This document shows, piece after piece, positions 45,849-55,217 of a stretch of 64,000 nucleotides of DNA. The stretch is from Pseudoalteromonas luteoviolacea (GTDB lineage: Bacteria; Pseudomonadota; Gammaproteobacteria; Enterobacterales; Alteromonadaceae): the NCBI RefSeq assembly GCF_001750165.1, contig NZ_CP015411.1:173501-237500 (forward strand). The letters are read 5' to 3'. A program made the translations under genes and the position numbers. The notes below the pieces were generated by a model. The model made no database searches. It saw only the letters and a list, made by a program, of their open reading frames with translations, and was not told where the DNA came from. The first letter of the stretch is position 1; each line of letters starts with the position of its first letter.

Positions 45849-47015
45849 TTAGCCAAATATGGTACGCATTAACTGAATGGTTTCATCAACGCTTCTGCCT
45901 TTTTCGACTTCAGCAATGATTGAGTCACGTTTGGCGCGAATATGTTCAGGCATAGATTCATCATTGAGCGCTCTATCAACTAGCGTTTCGGCAGACTCTT
46001 TGCTTCGGCGCACAGATTTAGTACCAGAGCCGCTAGATGTACGTTTTGGCTTGTGCAGCAGTTTATAGTAATTTGATGACGTGGCCATATCTTCATCGGC
46101 ATAATAAAATAGCACAGGTAAGAGCGCTTTGATGCCAGCCAACTTTGCCTCAAGTTCATTGCTGCCACTTGCCATTGCAAACCATGACATTTTAGCAATT
46201 GTTTGTACTATGTCTTGCCAGTAGCGTTCAAAATCACGGTTGTTTAAGCGAGTGATCCCCAAAGCTTGACAAAGGGCATCTAGGCGATTGTTGCTGATAG
46301 GTGTAAACACATCAGGGCGGCGCATAGCTAGTAGGCGCGTTGCGGGTGCAAGCGTCGGCTTTTCTTCGCTGCCATTGAAAGCGCTGAGAAATGCAATGGT
46401 AAACCCTTGATAGTGCTCTAATGTGACTGGACCTTCGAGTGGAATATGGGCTAATGCATCATCAAAAGCACTTGGCAGATCAGCAAATTGTTGATGGAAC
46501 CCTTTTGCACTTTTTGTAGAAGCAAACCATTCGACATCAAACTGATAAACGCTGGTATCATGTTTTGCTGTATGTTTACCAGCAAAGGCTAGGCGATCCT
46601 CTACAATCATATCTTGCAGTTTGCTATTACGCAGTGTAGCAATGTAATCCAATAGTTTTAATTGCTCATCCAGCACTAACACGTCACTGCGCTGAGCGAT
46701 GAACTCACTGACCACAGGCCAAGGTGCAATTCTGAGCGTTTTAACTTGTAAAAAGCTGATAGCTGAAATTAGCATGTCTTGGAGTTTTTTAACGGTTGGT
46801 AGCTGGTGGTCATCCAGTAGGTCAAAATTGATTCGGTTTTTAGCCACATCGAGTAACTCATAACACCAACCCAGGAAGTCCTCTGGGTGATTCTCTACTT
46901 TAACTGCCATCAGGTTCAGGCTGATCTCAGTAGATTGTTTTAAGATGTTTTGGTAAATCTGACTTTCTTGTTCGCCCAAAGCCATATTTGACGGTGAAAT
47001 GAGCAACTTTTTCAT
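45849..47015 (-). CDS. Uncharacterised 388-aa cytoplasmic protein
   Basis: I do not recognise this protein. It is soluble and mostly helical, without a signal peptide or membrane segments. Notable stretches are MKKLLISPSNMAL at the start, a WCYELLDVAKNRINFDL block, LEHYQGFTIAFLSAFNG, and a basic Ser-rich linker (about 325-345, PKRTSSGSGTKSVRRSKES) before a short C-terminal domain with DESMPEHIRAKRDSIIAEVEKG. I chose ATG 47013-47015; a TTG six codons upstream is also open. It is transcribed alone and divergently from the asmA-like gene. Confidence 0.75.
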   Translation of the reverse strand: MKKLLISPSNMALGEQESQIYQNILKQSTEISLNLMAVKVENHPEDFLGWCYELLDVAKNRINFDLLDDHQLPTVKKLQDMLISAISFLQVKTLRIAPWPVVSEFIAQRSDVLVLDEQLKLLDYIATLRNSKLQDMIVEDRLAFAGKHTAKHDTSVYQFDVEWFASTKSAKGFHQQFADLPSAFDDALAHIPLEGPVTLEHYQGFTIAFLSAFNGSEEKPTLAPATRLLAMRRPDVFTPISNNRLDALCQALGITRLNNRDFERYWQDIVQTIAKMSWFAMASGSNELEAKLAGIKALLPVLFYYADEDMATSSNYYKLLHKPKRTSSGSGTKSVRRSKESAETLVDRALNDESMPEHIRAKRDSIIAEVEKGRSVDETIQLMRTIFG

Positions 47016-47455
47016 GCTGCGTGAGTACTCCAAGGTTAGGTTGAAATCTAGACTATTCAGTTTAGCGAACGTATCGTTAAACTTGCAAGGGCGAGGATCA
47101 TACCGAGTTCTAGCTCAGTTGCAATGTGGTTTTTGCGTCTTTTTTATTCTTTGGTTTAAGATGTTTTTTTTCTTGTGCGTATCTTACGAGAAAAAGCGAG
47201 ATTAGTGCCTTGGTCTTTCCTGTTTATAGTCGCCCCTAGGCTTGGATGTAATTTACGGTAATTGGCCATTTAATGTTTTTTTTAATTATATAAAACAGAT
47301 GTTTAAGGTTTTTCTGGTAAGCTATGAAATGATTCTATAAAACGTTAAGTTGATATTTATTTAGTCTAAATATCATTTAGCCTCTGTGCAGCTTTGTGGT
47401 TTTTTATCGGCCTCGCTATCATAATGCATAGATAATTATTTCTCTGGAAGGATGG
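47016..47455. other. Intergenic region with two inverted repeats
   Basis: About 440 bases between divergent genes. Near the left end is a near-palindrome TTTAGCGA-ACGTA-TCGTTAAA (47061-47081). Near the right is a perfect 9-bp inverted repeat TGATATTTA/TAAATATCA with a 7-base spacer (47351-47375). Both could be operators. No gene was seen. Confidence 0.4.
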
Positions 47456-49408
47456 ATGATGAAGGCAATATTAAAAGGTGTAGTAGGTTTACTGATATTC
47501 ATAGTGGTGTTGATAGTTGTGGCACCTATGTTGATCCCAACTGAAACGATAGTGTCACAGCTCACGACTCAAGTTGAGAAGACCACAGGCCGAAAGCTGA
47601 CGATCGCAGGTGATAGTGAATTATCGATTTTGCCAGAGCTGAATATTAAGCTTAACCAAGTGACCTTTGATAACATGCCAACGGGCAATGCACCACATAT
47701 GCTTGAAATGGAGCAGTTAGCTATACATATTCCATGGGGGTCTTTGCTGTCAGGTGACTTTAAGCTAGAGCGATTCGTCATTCAAAATCCCCAAATTTTG
47801 TTGGAAGTAGATTCAACAGGCAAGCCAAATTGGCAGTTATTTGGTGCAACATCGACATCATCAAGCACATCAACGAGTGAAGTAAGTTCAGGTCCAGTCA
47901 CCTTACCAGATGGATTTGATATTGCCTTGGGGGAAGTAGCAATTTATGGCGGATCACTCACTTATGTAGATAATCAGGGCGGCACGAAAGAAGAACTGAG
48001 TGATTTATCATTGAGCGTAGCGCTTCCTTCATTATATCAATCTCTTTCAGTGCAAGGCCAAGTTACTTTTCAAGGACAGCGCTTTGACCTTGAATTAAGC
48101 GTAGATACGCCAGCAAAAGCGATTCAAAGTGAAGATTTCAAATTCACTAAAAAGCTTAGCAATGAGTTGGTGAATATTGATTTTAATGGCAGTGTACTTA
48201 ATCAAGGTCAGTTGTTCGAAGGCGCGCTTTCGCTATCGGGCAGTTCTGTGAAATCTTTGGCAGCATGGCAAAAGGTAGACTTGAATGCCAAAGATAAAGC
48301 CTTTAATCAGTTTGAAGTCACAGGAGACATGTCATTTTCGGACAATGTGTTTCGTCTCAAGCAGTTTACCGCTGCGCTAGATGAGTTGGCCATAAAGGGT
48401 CGTGCACAAGTGAACTTGGTCCAGAGATTATCGGTCAATGCAGATATTGATTTGGGTATGCTTGATTTAAACCCTTATTTACCTGAGTCTGCTGCTGTGC
48501 CTGAGCAAACGCCAGAGCCAAAAGAAGATACGCCTGTACAGCCTATCGTATGGGATGATACTGAAATTGACTTGTCCGCTTTGAATACATTAGATGCGAA
48601 TATCGTGGTGCGCTCAACTGGATTACAAGCGCGTAAAATTACGCTAGGCAAAAACCAATTGTCAGTGAAGTTAAATGGAGGCAAAGCCGTCGTATCATTG
48701 GATAGCTTTAATGCCTATGAAGGAACAGGTAAAGGGAAGATAGAAATCAATGGGGCCAAAAAGCCGTATCAGATCAAAACTAATTTTGCGCTCAATAGCA
48801 TTAATGCCGAGCCATTACTCTCCGATGCTATCGACTTTGACAAGGTACTTGGCAAAGGCAGTATTAATTGGCAGTTAACTACTCAAGGGGTGAGCCAAAA
48901 GCAGTTTGTCTCGCTGCTTGGTGGACAATTGGCATTTGAGTTTAAGGATGGGGGCGTAAAAGGGGCTAATTTGGCTGAGATGGTAAGAAAAGGCCAAGAA
49001 ATGCTCAAGGGTAATTTCTCTGGGCTGTCTGAAGGTATTAATGCAGATTTTGACCCTCAACAGAAAACAGATTTTTCAGCACTCACGGGGAGCTTTAAGT
49101 TTAATAAAGGCGTTGGGACGAATACTGATTTATTACTGGCAAGCCCACTTATTCGTGTGACCGGCTCTGGGGATGTTGATTTGCCTAAGACGTTTGTCGA
49201 TTATCGTTTGGTAACCGGCATCGTTGATACCATTGAAGGGCAAAGTAGTCGTGATAACAGTACGGGTTTTAAAGTACCGGTGAGGATCAAGGGTCCATTT
49301 CATAAAGTGGAAACGCACTTAGATTTAAGCAGTGCGGCTAAAGACAAAGCCAAAGACGCAATTAAAGATAAACTTAAAGACAAGTTTAAAGGCTTATTTG
49401 GCGGATAG
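47456..49408 (+). CDS. AsmA family protein
   Basis: A 650-aa protein with one N-terminal membrane helix (about residues 6-28) and a long, beta-rich periplasmic body. The AsmA N-terminal region includes 'PTETIVSQLTTQVEKTTGRKLTI' and LPELNIKLNQVTFDN. The C-terminal AsmA_2 part includes QLTTQGVSQKQFVSLLGGQL and DFDPQQKTDFSALTGSFKFNKG. It ends in a Lys/Asp-rich amphipathic tail. AsmA-like proteins belong to the bridge-like lipid transfer group and affect phospholipid traffic to the outer membrane. Two adjacent ATGs (47456, 47459) follow GGAAGGATGG. Confidence 0.9.
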   Translation: MMKAILKGVVGLLIFIVVLIVVAPMLIPTETIVSQLTTQVEKTTGRKLTIAGDSELSILPELNIKLNQVTFDNMPTGNAPHMLEMEQLAIHIPWGSLLSGDFKLERFVIQNPQILLEVDSTGKPNWQLFGATSTSSSTSTSEVSSGPVTLPDGFDIALGEVAIYGGSLTYVDNQGGTKEELSDLSLSVALPSLYQSLSVQGQVTFQGQRFDLELSVDTPAKAIQSEDFKFTKKLSNELVNIDFNGSVLNQGQLFEGALSLSGSSVKSLAAWQKVDLNAKDKAFNQFEVTGDMSFSDNVFRLKQFTAALDELAIKGRAQVNLVQRLSVNADIDLGMLDLNPYLPESAAVPEQTPEPKEDTPVQPIVWDDTEIDLSALNTLDANIVVRSTGLQARKITLGKNQLSVKLNGGKAVVSLDSFNAYEGTGKGKIEINGAKKPYQIKTNFALNSINAEPLLSDAIDFDKVLGKGSINWQLTTQGVSQKQFVSLLGGQLAFEFKDGGVKGANLAEMVRKGQEMLKGNFSGLSEGINADFDPQQKTDFSALTGSFKFNKGVGTNTDLLLASPLIRVTGSGDVDLPKTFVDYRLVTGIVDTIEGQSSRDNSTGFKVPVRIKGPFHKVETHLDLSSAAKDKAKDAIKDKLKDKFKGLFGG

Positions 49409-49871
49409 ACTGTATAGGGTGCATGTTAACGAACCAGCATAATATGTACCCTTTTTCCGCTGTTCTTTGTTAAATAGGAAGTTGCTAATTATATGTGTTT
49501 TAGAGAACGAACTTGTCGTGCGCTCAGTCCTTGTCTTCTGTGAGTACCTTAGGCGTTAGATTGTAAACCCTCCTTTAGTATAAATTTATTATTTCTTATT
49601 TTGCATATGTTTTGTTCGATAATGGGATTAAGTACCGGTTTTTAAATATTAAAAATCAAAAAGCATTTCGTTATTGTAAATAGAGTCGTGTACATGCGAT
49701 ATTTTTGATTGAAAAATGTACACAGGTCGTTTAATTCTATTAGCTATATTCCCAATATAGATAATTTTTAGCCATGCTCATAGCTCATGACTTTTTTGAC
49801 ATTTTTGATCTGCAAGCTAAGCACAAAGCCATACGAAGTGAAGCCCAGAATACGATTGTGGAGAGCGAGCT
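49409..49871. other. AT-rich intergenic region
   Basis: About 460 bases between the asmA-like and ABC ATPase genes. I see no open frame with a ribosome binding site, no clear terminator and no repeat. Confidence 0.4.
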
Positions 49872-50639
49872 GTGAAAGTTATACAAGTTGAGTGTGTTAG
49901 CAAAACTTATCAGTACTATAAAAAGCCGCAAGGGTTTTCAGCCTCTTTAAAAAACCTCTTTCAGCGGGAAATATTGTATACAGAAGCCATTAAAGACATT
50001 TCTTTCGATATCGAGCGTGGTCAAGTTGTTGCCGTAGTTGGTGAAGCAGGAGCTGGGAAGACGACGACAATGAAGATGTTATCTGGTACTGAACTACCTA
50101 CTCAAGGCGCCATCAAGGTATTCGGTGATACACCTTGTGCGCAGGCTACTGCATTTAAAAAGCGGTGTGCTTTTTTGACCGGTGAGGATAATCAACTTTG
50201 GCCAGATCTTCCTGCAATTGACAGTTTCAATCTATGCCAATGTATATACGAAATCCCATTGCCCATATATCGTCAAAGGTTGAGTTATTTGTCAGAGCTT
50301 TTGCATGTATCACATTTATTGGACATCCAAGTACGGCGCTTGTCAGGTGTCGAGCGCATTAAAATGGAGCTAATCGCGGCTTTATTGCATGATCCAGAGT
50401 TACTTTTTTTAGATGAGCCGACTCTGGGGCTGGATTTTTTATCACAGCGAGCGGTGATGCGATGCTTAAAATCATTAGCCAAAGATGACCAACTGACGGT
50501 TTTAGTATCAAGTGATACTGTGGATGATATTGCAACGTTATGTGAGAGAGTGTTAGTGATCAAAAGCGGGCGTTTGATATGTGATGACGACATTGAATTG
50601 GCAAGACAAGCTTTAGGAGAGCTTGCAGCAGCGATATAA
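49872..50639 (+). CDS. Orphan ABC-type ATP-binding protein with degraded motifs
   Basis: A 255-aa ABC ATPase resembling the ABC-2/viologen-type exporter ATPases (KTYQYYKKPQGFSASLKNLFQRE opening, QLWPDLPAIDSFNL after the Q-loop region, ELIAALLHDPELLFLDEPT). Walker A is GEAGAGKTTT and Walker B LLFLDEPT, both intact. The signature is LSGVER instead of LSxGQ/LSLGQR. The H-loop reads VSSDT, so the switch His seems lost. The start is GTG 49872 after GGAGAG. No permease gene is adjacent; the following 500 bases are noncoding. It may be a low-activity or regulatory ATPase, or a decaying relic. Confidence 0.8.
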   Translation: MKVIQVECVSKTYQYYKKPQGFSASLKNLFQREILYTEAIKDISFDIERGQVVAVVGEAGAGKTTTMKMLSGTELPTQGAIKVFGDTPCAQATAFKKRCAFLTGEDNQLWPDLPAIDSFNLCQCIYEIPLPIYRQRLSYLSELLHVSHLLDIQVRRLSGVERIKMELIAALLHDPELLFLDEPTLGLDFLSQRAVMRCLKSLAKDDQLTVLVSSDTVDDIATLCERVLVIKSGRLICDDDIELARQALGELAAAI

Positions 50640-51176
50640 ATGAATTAAGCGACGTAGTATTAGGATGAATCATGAAAAAAAGTCATGTTCATAGTCGGGC
50701 TTTATACATTGATGTACTCGTAGTATCTGTTTCTGACTTTTCTATAAAGCTACTGAAATTTACCCTCACCCCCCCTAATAGCGTGGTTCTGCAATCAAAT
50801 TATCATTGAAACTAAGATTGTGTACAAACAGCCACAGTGTTTTTAATTTTTCATTAATGATGTCCAATCTGCTCTCTGATTTACATCTTAGTCATCAATT
50901 AGGTGAGTAGGCGATGCCGCCTACATAGATTTGAAGCGTTAAATAACTATCGAACCCCATGTCACAGGCTATGTATATCATTACTGAGTCACTACGTTGA
51001 TCATTAATTACCTAAAACGCTCACTAATTTCGCTATTGTTATTTACTAAATTAATCCATGCATTATGAATGTTTCGAAATTGAAACGAGTGTATAAAAGC
51101 TCTAGATTGAGATGTTTTAGCTAATTTTTAACCAATTTAATGTTTTAATTAAAAATGAAAAAGCAGGAATGGATAT
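50640..51176. other. Intergenic region before the hexosaminidase gene
   Basis: About 540 bases without a gene. It contains an imperfect hairpin at 50665-50692 after the ATPase gene and a GTAGGCG/CGCCTAC stem at 50907-50924. Neither has a T-run. The hexosaminidase promoter is presumably in the right half. Confidence 0.4.
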
Positions 51177-53831
51177 ATGCATGTAAATAAAAAAGCATTA
51201 ACGGAACGTATTTTGGCTTTGCTATTGCCGACGATGGCCATGACAAGCCCTGTTTGGGCACTAGATACAATTAATCAGCAACAACTTAATCAGCTCGCCG
51301 ATACGCTAGATGTAAAATATCGATTACTAAGTAATATGCCAGAACAGTGCCCTGGTTCAACGGCTGAGTTTTGCTATCACGCACAGATTGAAATCACGAG
51401 CCCATTTACTGCCAATGTCGATGGCTGGAAGATCTTATATAGCCAAGTGTACCCAGCAACGGAAAGTAAAAGTGAACAACTGACACTTCGTCATTTTAAT
51501 GGTGACCTGAATCATATTGCGCCAAGTAGCTCATTCACAGGTTTTGAAGCTGGGAAGAGCCAAGTGATTGAATTCTGGGTCGCGAGCTCATTGCTCAATG
51601 AAGGTGAGTTAATGCCAAATTATATACTTACCGCACAAGGGCTAGAACCAAAGGTCATTAAAAGTACTCAGTCTTATATTGAACCAGACACACGACTAGA
51701 AATAAAACCCTATGCAGCAGTGAGCGGGAAAAACAGTGTGATGCAATCTCACCCTGACGACCACTATGCCAAATATACCTCAGCGGCTTTGTTTGATAAA
51801 TATGCCGTACCAAATTATGAACTAGATTCAGTGACACATGCCATTGTACCAACGCCGGATTCGATGGAAGTATTTAGTCAAGATAGCCCGCTGGGCTTAC
51901 GTCAAGGAATTAAGTTGCAGCTTTCTGGGCTTGAGTATGGCGATGTTGCTGCTGCATTACAGCGTTTAGATGCATTAGGTGTTAAGCAAACACATAATGG
52001 GGTTGCAGTGCATATTACGGTAAATGGTAAGCGAGAGAGCCATGCTGGCGCTTACCAACTGAGCACCCGCCAAGGTAAAATTCAAATTCATGCGCAAGAT
52101 AATGCAGGTGCGTACTATGGGTTGCAGTCTGTGGCGAGTCTTTTATCGTTAGATACAATGCAAGTACCAGCGGTATCTGTAGTTGATAAACCACGGTATG
52201 ATTATCGAGGCTTGCATTTGGATGTGGCACGTAACTTCCGTTCTAAAGAGTTTGTATTACGGTTACTCAGTAAAATGTCTGCTTATAAGCTCAACAAATT
52301 GCACTTTCATTTAGCGGATGACGAAGGGTGGCGTATTGAGATTCCTGGCTTGCCTGAATTGACAACATTATCATCGCATCGATGCATAGATTTGGATGAT
52401 AAACATTGTTTACAGCCTCAATTGGGCTCGGCAATTAATGCAGACAGAGACGGTTATTACTCCATTGAGGACTATCAAGAGATCTTGAATTTTGCAAAGC
52501 AACATCATATCGAAATTATTCCTTCATTAGATATGCCTGGTCACTCCCGTGCTGCGGTAAAAGCCATGGAAAAACGTTTTTATACACTGACTCAGCAGGG
52601 CAAGCATGATGCAGCGCGACAGTACCTTGTTAGTGATCCGTTAGACGCCACAGAATATCGCTCAATTCAGCATTATAATGACAACACATTAAATGTGTGC
52701 ATGGAGTCAACGTACGCGTTTGTTGATAAGGTGATTTCCGAGGTAGCTGCGCAGCATAAAAAAGCGGGTTCACCGCTGAATATTTATCATATCGGTGCAG
52801 ATGAAACCGCGGGTGCATGGGTTGAATCTCCGGCCTGTAAACAGTTTATTGCCGATAAATCGAATGACGTACATGAAGTTGAGGAGTTAACAGGCTATTT
52901 TATCGAGCGTGTTGCAACTATGATTGCTGCAAAAGGCATTGAAGTTGCTGGTTGGAATGATGGCCTTTCAGAAACGAGGCAGGACAAAATGCCCCGTAAA
53001 GTTGCGTCTTATGTATGGGCAACTTTACCTCAAAATGCGCATAAGGTTGTGAGTGCGCATGCTAGAAAAGGGTGGGATATTATCTTGTCTACCCCAGATG
53101 TGACTTATTTAGACTTTCCCTACGAGTTAGATCCGAAAGAGAGTGGTTATAAATGGGGCGCGAGAAGAACAAATAGTAAAACTATTTTTGAGTTCATGCC
53201 TGACAACTTACCAGCCAACGCAGAGATTAAAAAAGACACCATAGGTAGAAACTATATTGCAGATGATCGCACTCAAGTGGATGAAAATGGTAAGTTCACA
53301 CATCAACCACTTCCAGAGGGGTTTCGTGTAACAGGGATCCAAGGTCATCTTTGGTCTGAGGTAGTGCGCAAAGACCATTTAGCTGAGTACATGCTATTTC
53401 CTCGTTTGTTGGCATTGGCGGAAAAAGCGTGGCACCGCGCACAGTGGGAAGTACCTTACAATTACGCAGGTGAAAAGTATGATCATACCACTGGTTTCTT
53501 TACCGCGCAGATGCGCCAACACCGCGATCAACAATGGCAAGATTTTATTCATGCAGTGGGATACAAAGAGCTCGAAAAGTTTGACCGCCTCGGGGTATTT
53601 TATCGGATCCCTAATGTGGTGAGTAAAGTCATTGATAACAAACTACATGCATCGACGATTATTCCGGGGCTGCCGATCCAATACCGAATCAATCTTGGTG
53701 AGTGGCAAGAATACGTTGAACCAGTGCGATTATCACCAGGAGGAGATATTGAACTGCGAGCATTATCCCCTGATAGGCGTCGGCCGGGCCGAATTGAACT
53801 GGCTGATTTAACGGGGAACGCACGATTTTAG
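51177..53831 (+). CDS. Beta-N-acetylhexosaminidase / chitobiase (GH20)
   Basis: An 884-aa enzyme, the size of Serratia chitobiase (about 885 aa). A signal peptide (about 1-28, ending WALD) is followed by a carbohydrate-binding-like N-terminal domain, the GH20b domain (about 235-340), and the catalytic barrel from 'RYDYRGLHLDVARNF'. Also visible are LNKLHFHLADDEGWR, MPGHSRAA and HIGADET near residue 540, whose Asp-Glu pair performs substrate-assisted catalysis. A C-terminal Ig-like domain ends the protein. It splits N-acetylglucosamine from chitin oligosaccharides in the periplasm or outside. The polysaccharide deacetylase lipoprotein lies next downstream. Confidence 0.94.
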   Translation: MHVNKKALTERILALLLPTMAMTSPVWALDTINQQQLNQLADTLDVKYRLLSNMPEQCPGSTAEFCYHAQIEITSPFTANVDGWKILYSQVYPATESKSEQLTLRHFNGDLNHIAPSSSFTGFEAGKSQVIEFWVASSLLNEGELMPNYILTAQGLEPKVIKSTQSYIEPDTRLEIKPYAAVSGKNSVMQSHPDDHYAKYTSAALFDKYAVPNYELDSVTHAIVPTPDSMEVFSQDSPLGLRQGIKLQLSGLEYGDVAAALQRLDALGVKQTHNGVAVHITVNGKRESHAGAYQLSTRQGKIQIHAQDNAGAYYGLQSVASLLSLDTMQVPAVSVVDKPRYDYRGLHLDVARNFRSKEFVLRLLSKMSAYKLNKLHFHLADDEGWRIEIPGLPELTTLSSHRCIDLDDKHCLQPQLGSAINADRDGYYSIEDYQEILNFAKQHHIEIIPSLDMPGHSRAAVKAMEKRFYTLTQQGKHDAARQYLVSDPLDATEYRSIQHYNDNTLNVCMESTYAFVDKVISEVAAQHKKAGSPLNIYHIGADETAGAWVESPACKQFIADKSNDVHEVEELTGYFIERVATMIAAKGIEVAGWNDGLSETRQDKMPRKVASYVWATLPQNAHKVVSAHARKGWDIILSTPDVTYLDFPYELDPKESGYKWGARRTNSKTIFEFMPDNLPANAEIKKDTIGRNYIADDRTQVDENGKFTHQPLPEGFRVTGIQGHLWSEVVRKDHLAEYMLFPRLLALAEKAWHRAQWEVPYNYAGEKYDHTTGFFTAQMRQHRDQQWQDFIHAVGYKELEKFDRLGVFYRIPNVVSKVIDNKLHASTIIPGLPIQYRINLGEWQEYVEPVRLSPGGDIELRALSPDRRRPGRIELADLTGNARF

Positions 53832-54042
53832 ACAGCTTTGAGGTTGATTGTGTGTGCATCCGTAAATTATTTAAGCTGCAATCACGATGTCATTTAATTG
53901 CAAATCAGCTAAGTGTGTATAAAAAGCAGATACTTGAACGTTTATGTGCTCAGCTGCTTAGGAAGGGGTTCTATAATAGTATTTTTATCAGTAGTTTATG
54001 CTTGTTAAATAGAAAATAAGAATACCTTCATTGTTTCTTCAT

Positions 54043-54077
54043 GGTGGATAGTGTGCGTACTAAGCACACTATCCACC
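54043..54077. promoter_or_regulatory. Perfect 14-bp hairpin upstream of the deacetylase gene
   Basis: GGTGGATAGTGTGC pairs without mismatch with GCACACTATCCACC around a 7-base loop, 32 bases before the ATG. There is no T-run, so it is unlike a plain terminator. It may be an operator or an RNA structure in the leader. Confidence 0.6.
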
Positions 54078-54109
54078 GAGTGAATCGAATCAAGAGAAAT
54101 GGAGAGAAT

Positions 54110-54952
54110 ATGTACTCAACAAATACGATTAGTAAACTAATGGCGGCAACTTTAATCACAATGTCGGTAAGTAGTTGTGCTGGGACTAAAGACGTTGGGT
54201 CAGATAAAGTGGAGTTCACTTATCCGAATGGAGCGAAATACGCCATATCTTTAAGTTTCGACGATGCGCGAAACAGTCAAGTAGATGTAGGTATACCAAT
54301 ACTCGATAAGCATGGTGTCAAGGGGACGTTTTATGTCAACCCACAATTTGTGCAGCAAAGACTATCTGGATGGCAGCAAGCAGTGAAGAATGGACATGAA
54401 TTGGGTAATCATACAAGTTCACATCTCTGCACCGGCAATTTTGCCTGGTTACGTAAAGATAATTTAGGGTTAGAGCAAGTCGATTTGCAGTGGCTGAGAG
54501 AGGATATTGAAGCAACCACAGAATATATGAAAAAAAACCTGAATGTTGACCCCCGATCATTTGCTTATCCGTGCGGTAACACGTTTGTGGGTAGAGGTAA
54601 GGCAGTGAGAAGTTATGTACCATTGATTGCCGAGCTATTTAAAACGGGGCGTACTTGGTTAGATGAAACCGCGAATAACCCTACTTATACAGACTTTGCG
54701 CAACTGGCGGGTAATCGCATGGACGGTATGAGTTTTGAAGAAATAAAAACGCAACTTGATTTGCTCAAAGAAAATAATAAATGGGTTATTTTAGCTGGGC
54801 ATGATGTCGGTGAAAAAAGTATGTATACCACCGATAAAGATGCGTTAGAAGCACTTATTGTGTATTTAAAAGACCCTACAAATGGGTATTGGCTTGCGAC
54901 AGTAGATGAGGTTGCAACCTACATTGAAAAACACAGACAAGATAATCTTTGA
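54110..54952 (+). CDS. Polysaccharide deacetylase lipoprotein (NodB homology, CE4)
   Basis: A 280-aa lipoprotein with lipobox VSSC (Cys23), starting at ATG 54110 after GGAGAG; an upstream ATG at 54041 sits inside the hairpin and is unlikely. The NodB domain shows SLSFDDA (Asp50/Asp51), GNHTSSH giving the metal ligands His100 and His104, and FAYPCG. CE4 enzymes remove acetyl groups from chitin oligomers, peptidoglycan or other N-acetylated sugars with a divalent metal. The upstream GH20 hexosaminidase makes a chitin-oligosaccharide substrate plausible, but this is inference. FDDA instead of the usual FDDG is a mild deviation. Confidence 0.88.
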   Translation: MYSTNTISKLMAATLITMSVSSCAGTKDVGSDKVEFTYPNGAKYAISLSFDDARNSQVDVGIPILDKHGVKGTFYVNPQFVQQRLSGWQQAVKNGHELGNHTSSHLCTGNFAWLRKDNLGLEQVDLQWLREDIEATTEYMKKNLNVDPRSFAYPCGNTFVGRGKAVRSYVPLIAELFKTGRTWLDETANNPTYTDFAQLAGNRMDGMSFEEIKTQLDLLKENNKWVILAGHDVGEKSMYTTDKDALEALIVYLKDPTNGYWLATVDEVATYIEKHRQDNL

Positions 54953-55103
54953 CTGTTTTTTGAACTGCAACAAAGGTTTAAAATTCGTGCAGTAGACTTG
55001 TTTTTTGCGGCATCGACCTCATATGAGAGAAGGTGGTGAAAGCAGATGCAGCAATTTGATAAATTAATTAAAAATTGAACTATCTTTGGCTGAACTTTGC
55101 TGT

Positions 55104-55109
55104 TACAAT
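55104..55109 (+). promoter_or_regulatory. Probable -10 of the spc operon promoter
   Basis: TACAAT followed by a GC-rich discriminator (TCCCCGCCC) is typical of stringently controlled ribosomal promoters. The -35 match is poor. A stem AAGACGAA/TTCGTTTT with T-rich right arm follows at 55123-55141 in the leader. Confidence 0.5.
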
Positions 55110-55217
55110 TCCCCGCCCTTGAAAGACGAAAGCTTCGTTTTTTGAGTGGAAATTAATCTAAATGCTTAGCTTTTATACAAAATCTAAGTAAATGTTAACT
55201 ACACCGGAGCATAGACA

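Noticed and set aside
54041..54109. Upstream ATG extending the deacetylase by 23 codons
   Set aside because: It would place the start inside the perfect hairpin and put a basic stretch ahead of an intact lipoprotein signal peptide; ATG 54110 has GGAGAG upstream.
55123..55141. Hairpin AAGACGAA/TTCGTTTT in the spc leader as an intrinsic attenuator
   Set aside because: The T residues are used in the stem and few follow; stem is AT-rich with a wobble pair. Not convincing as an attenuator.
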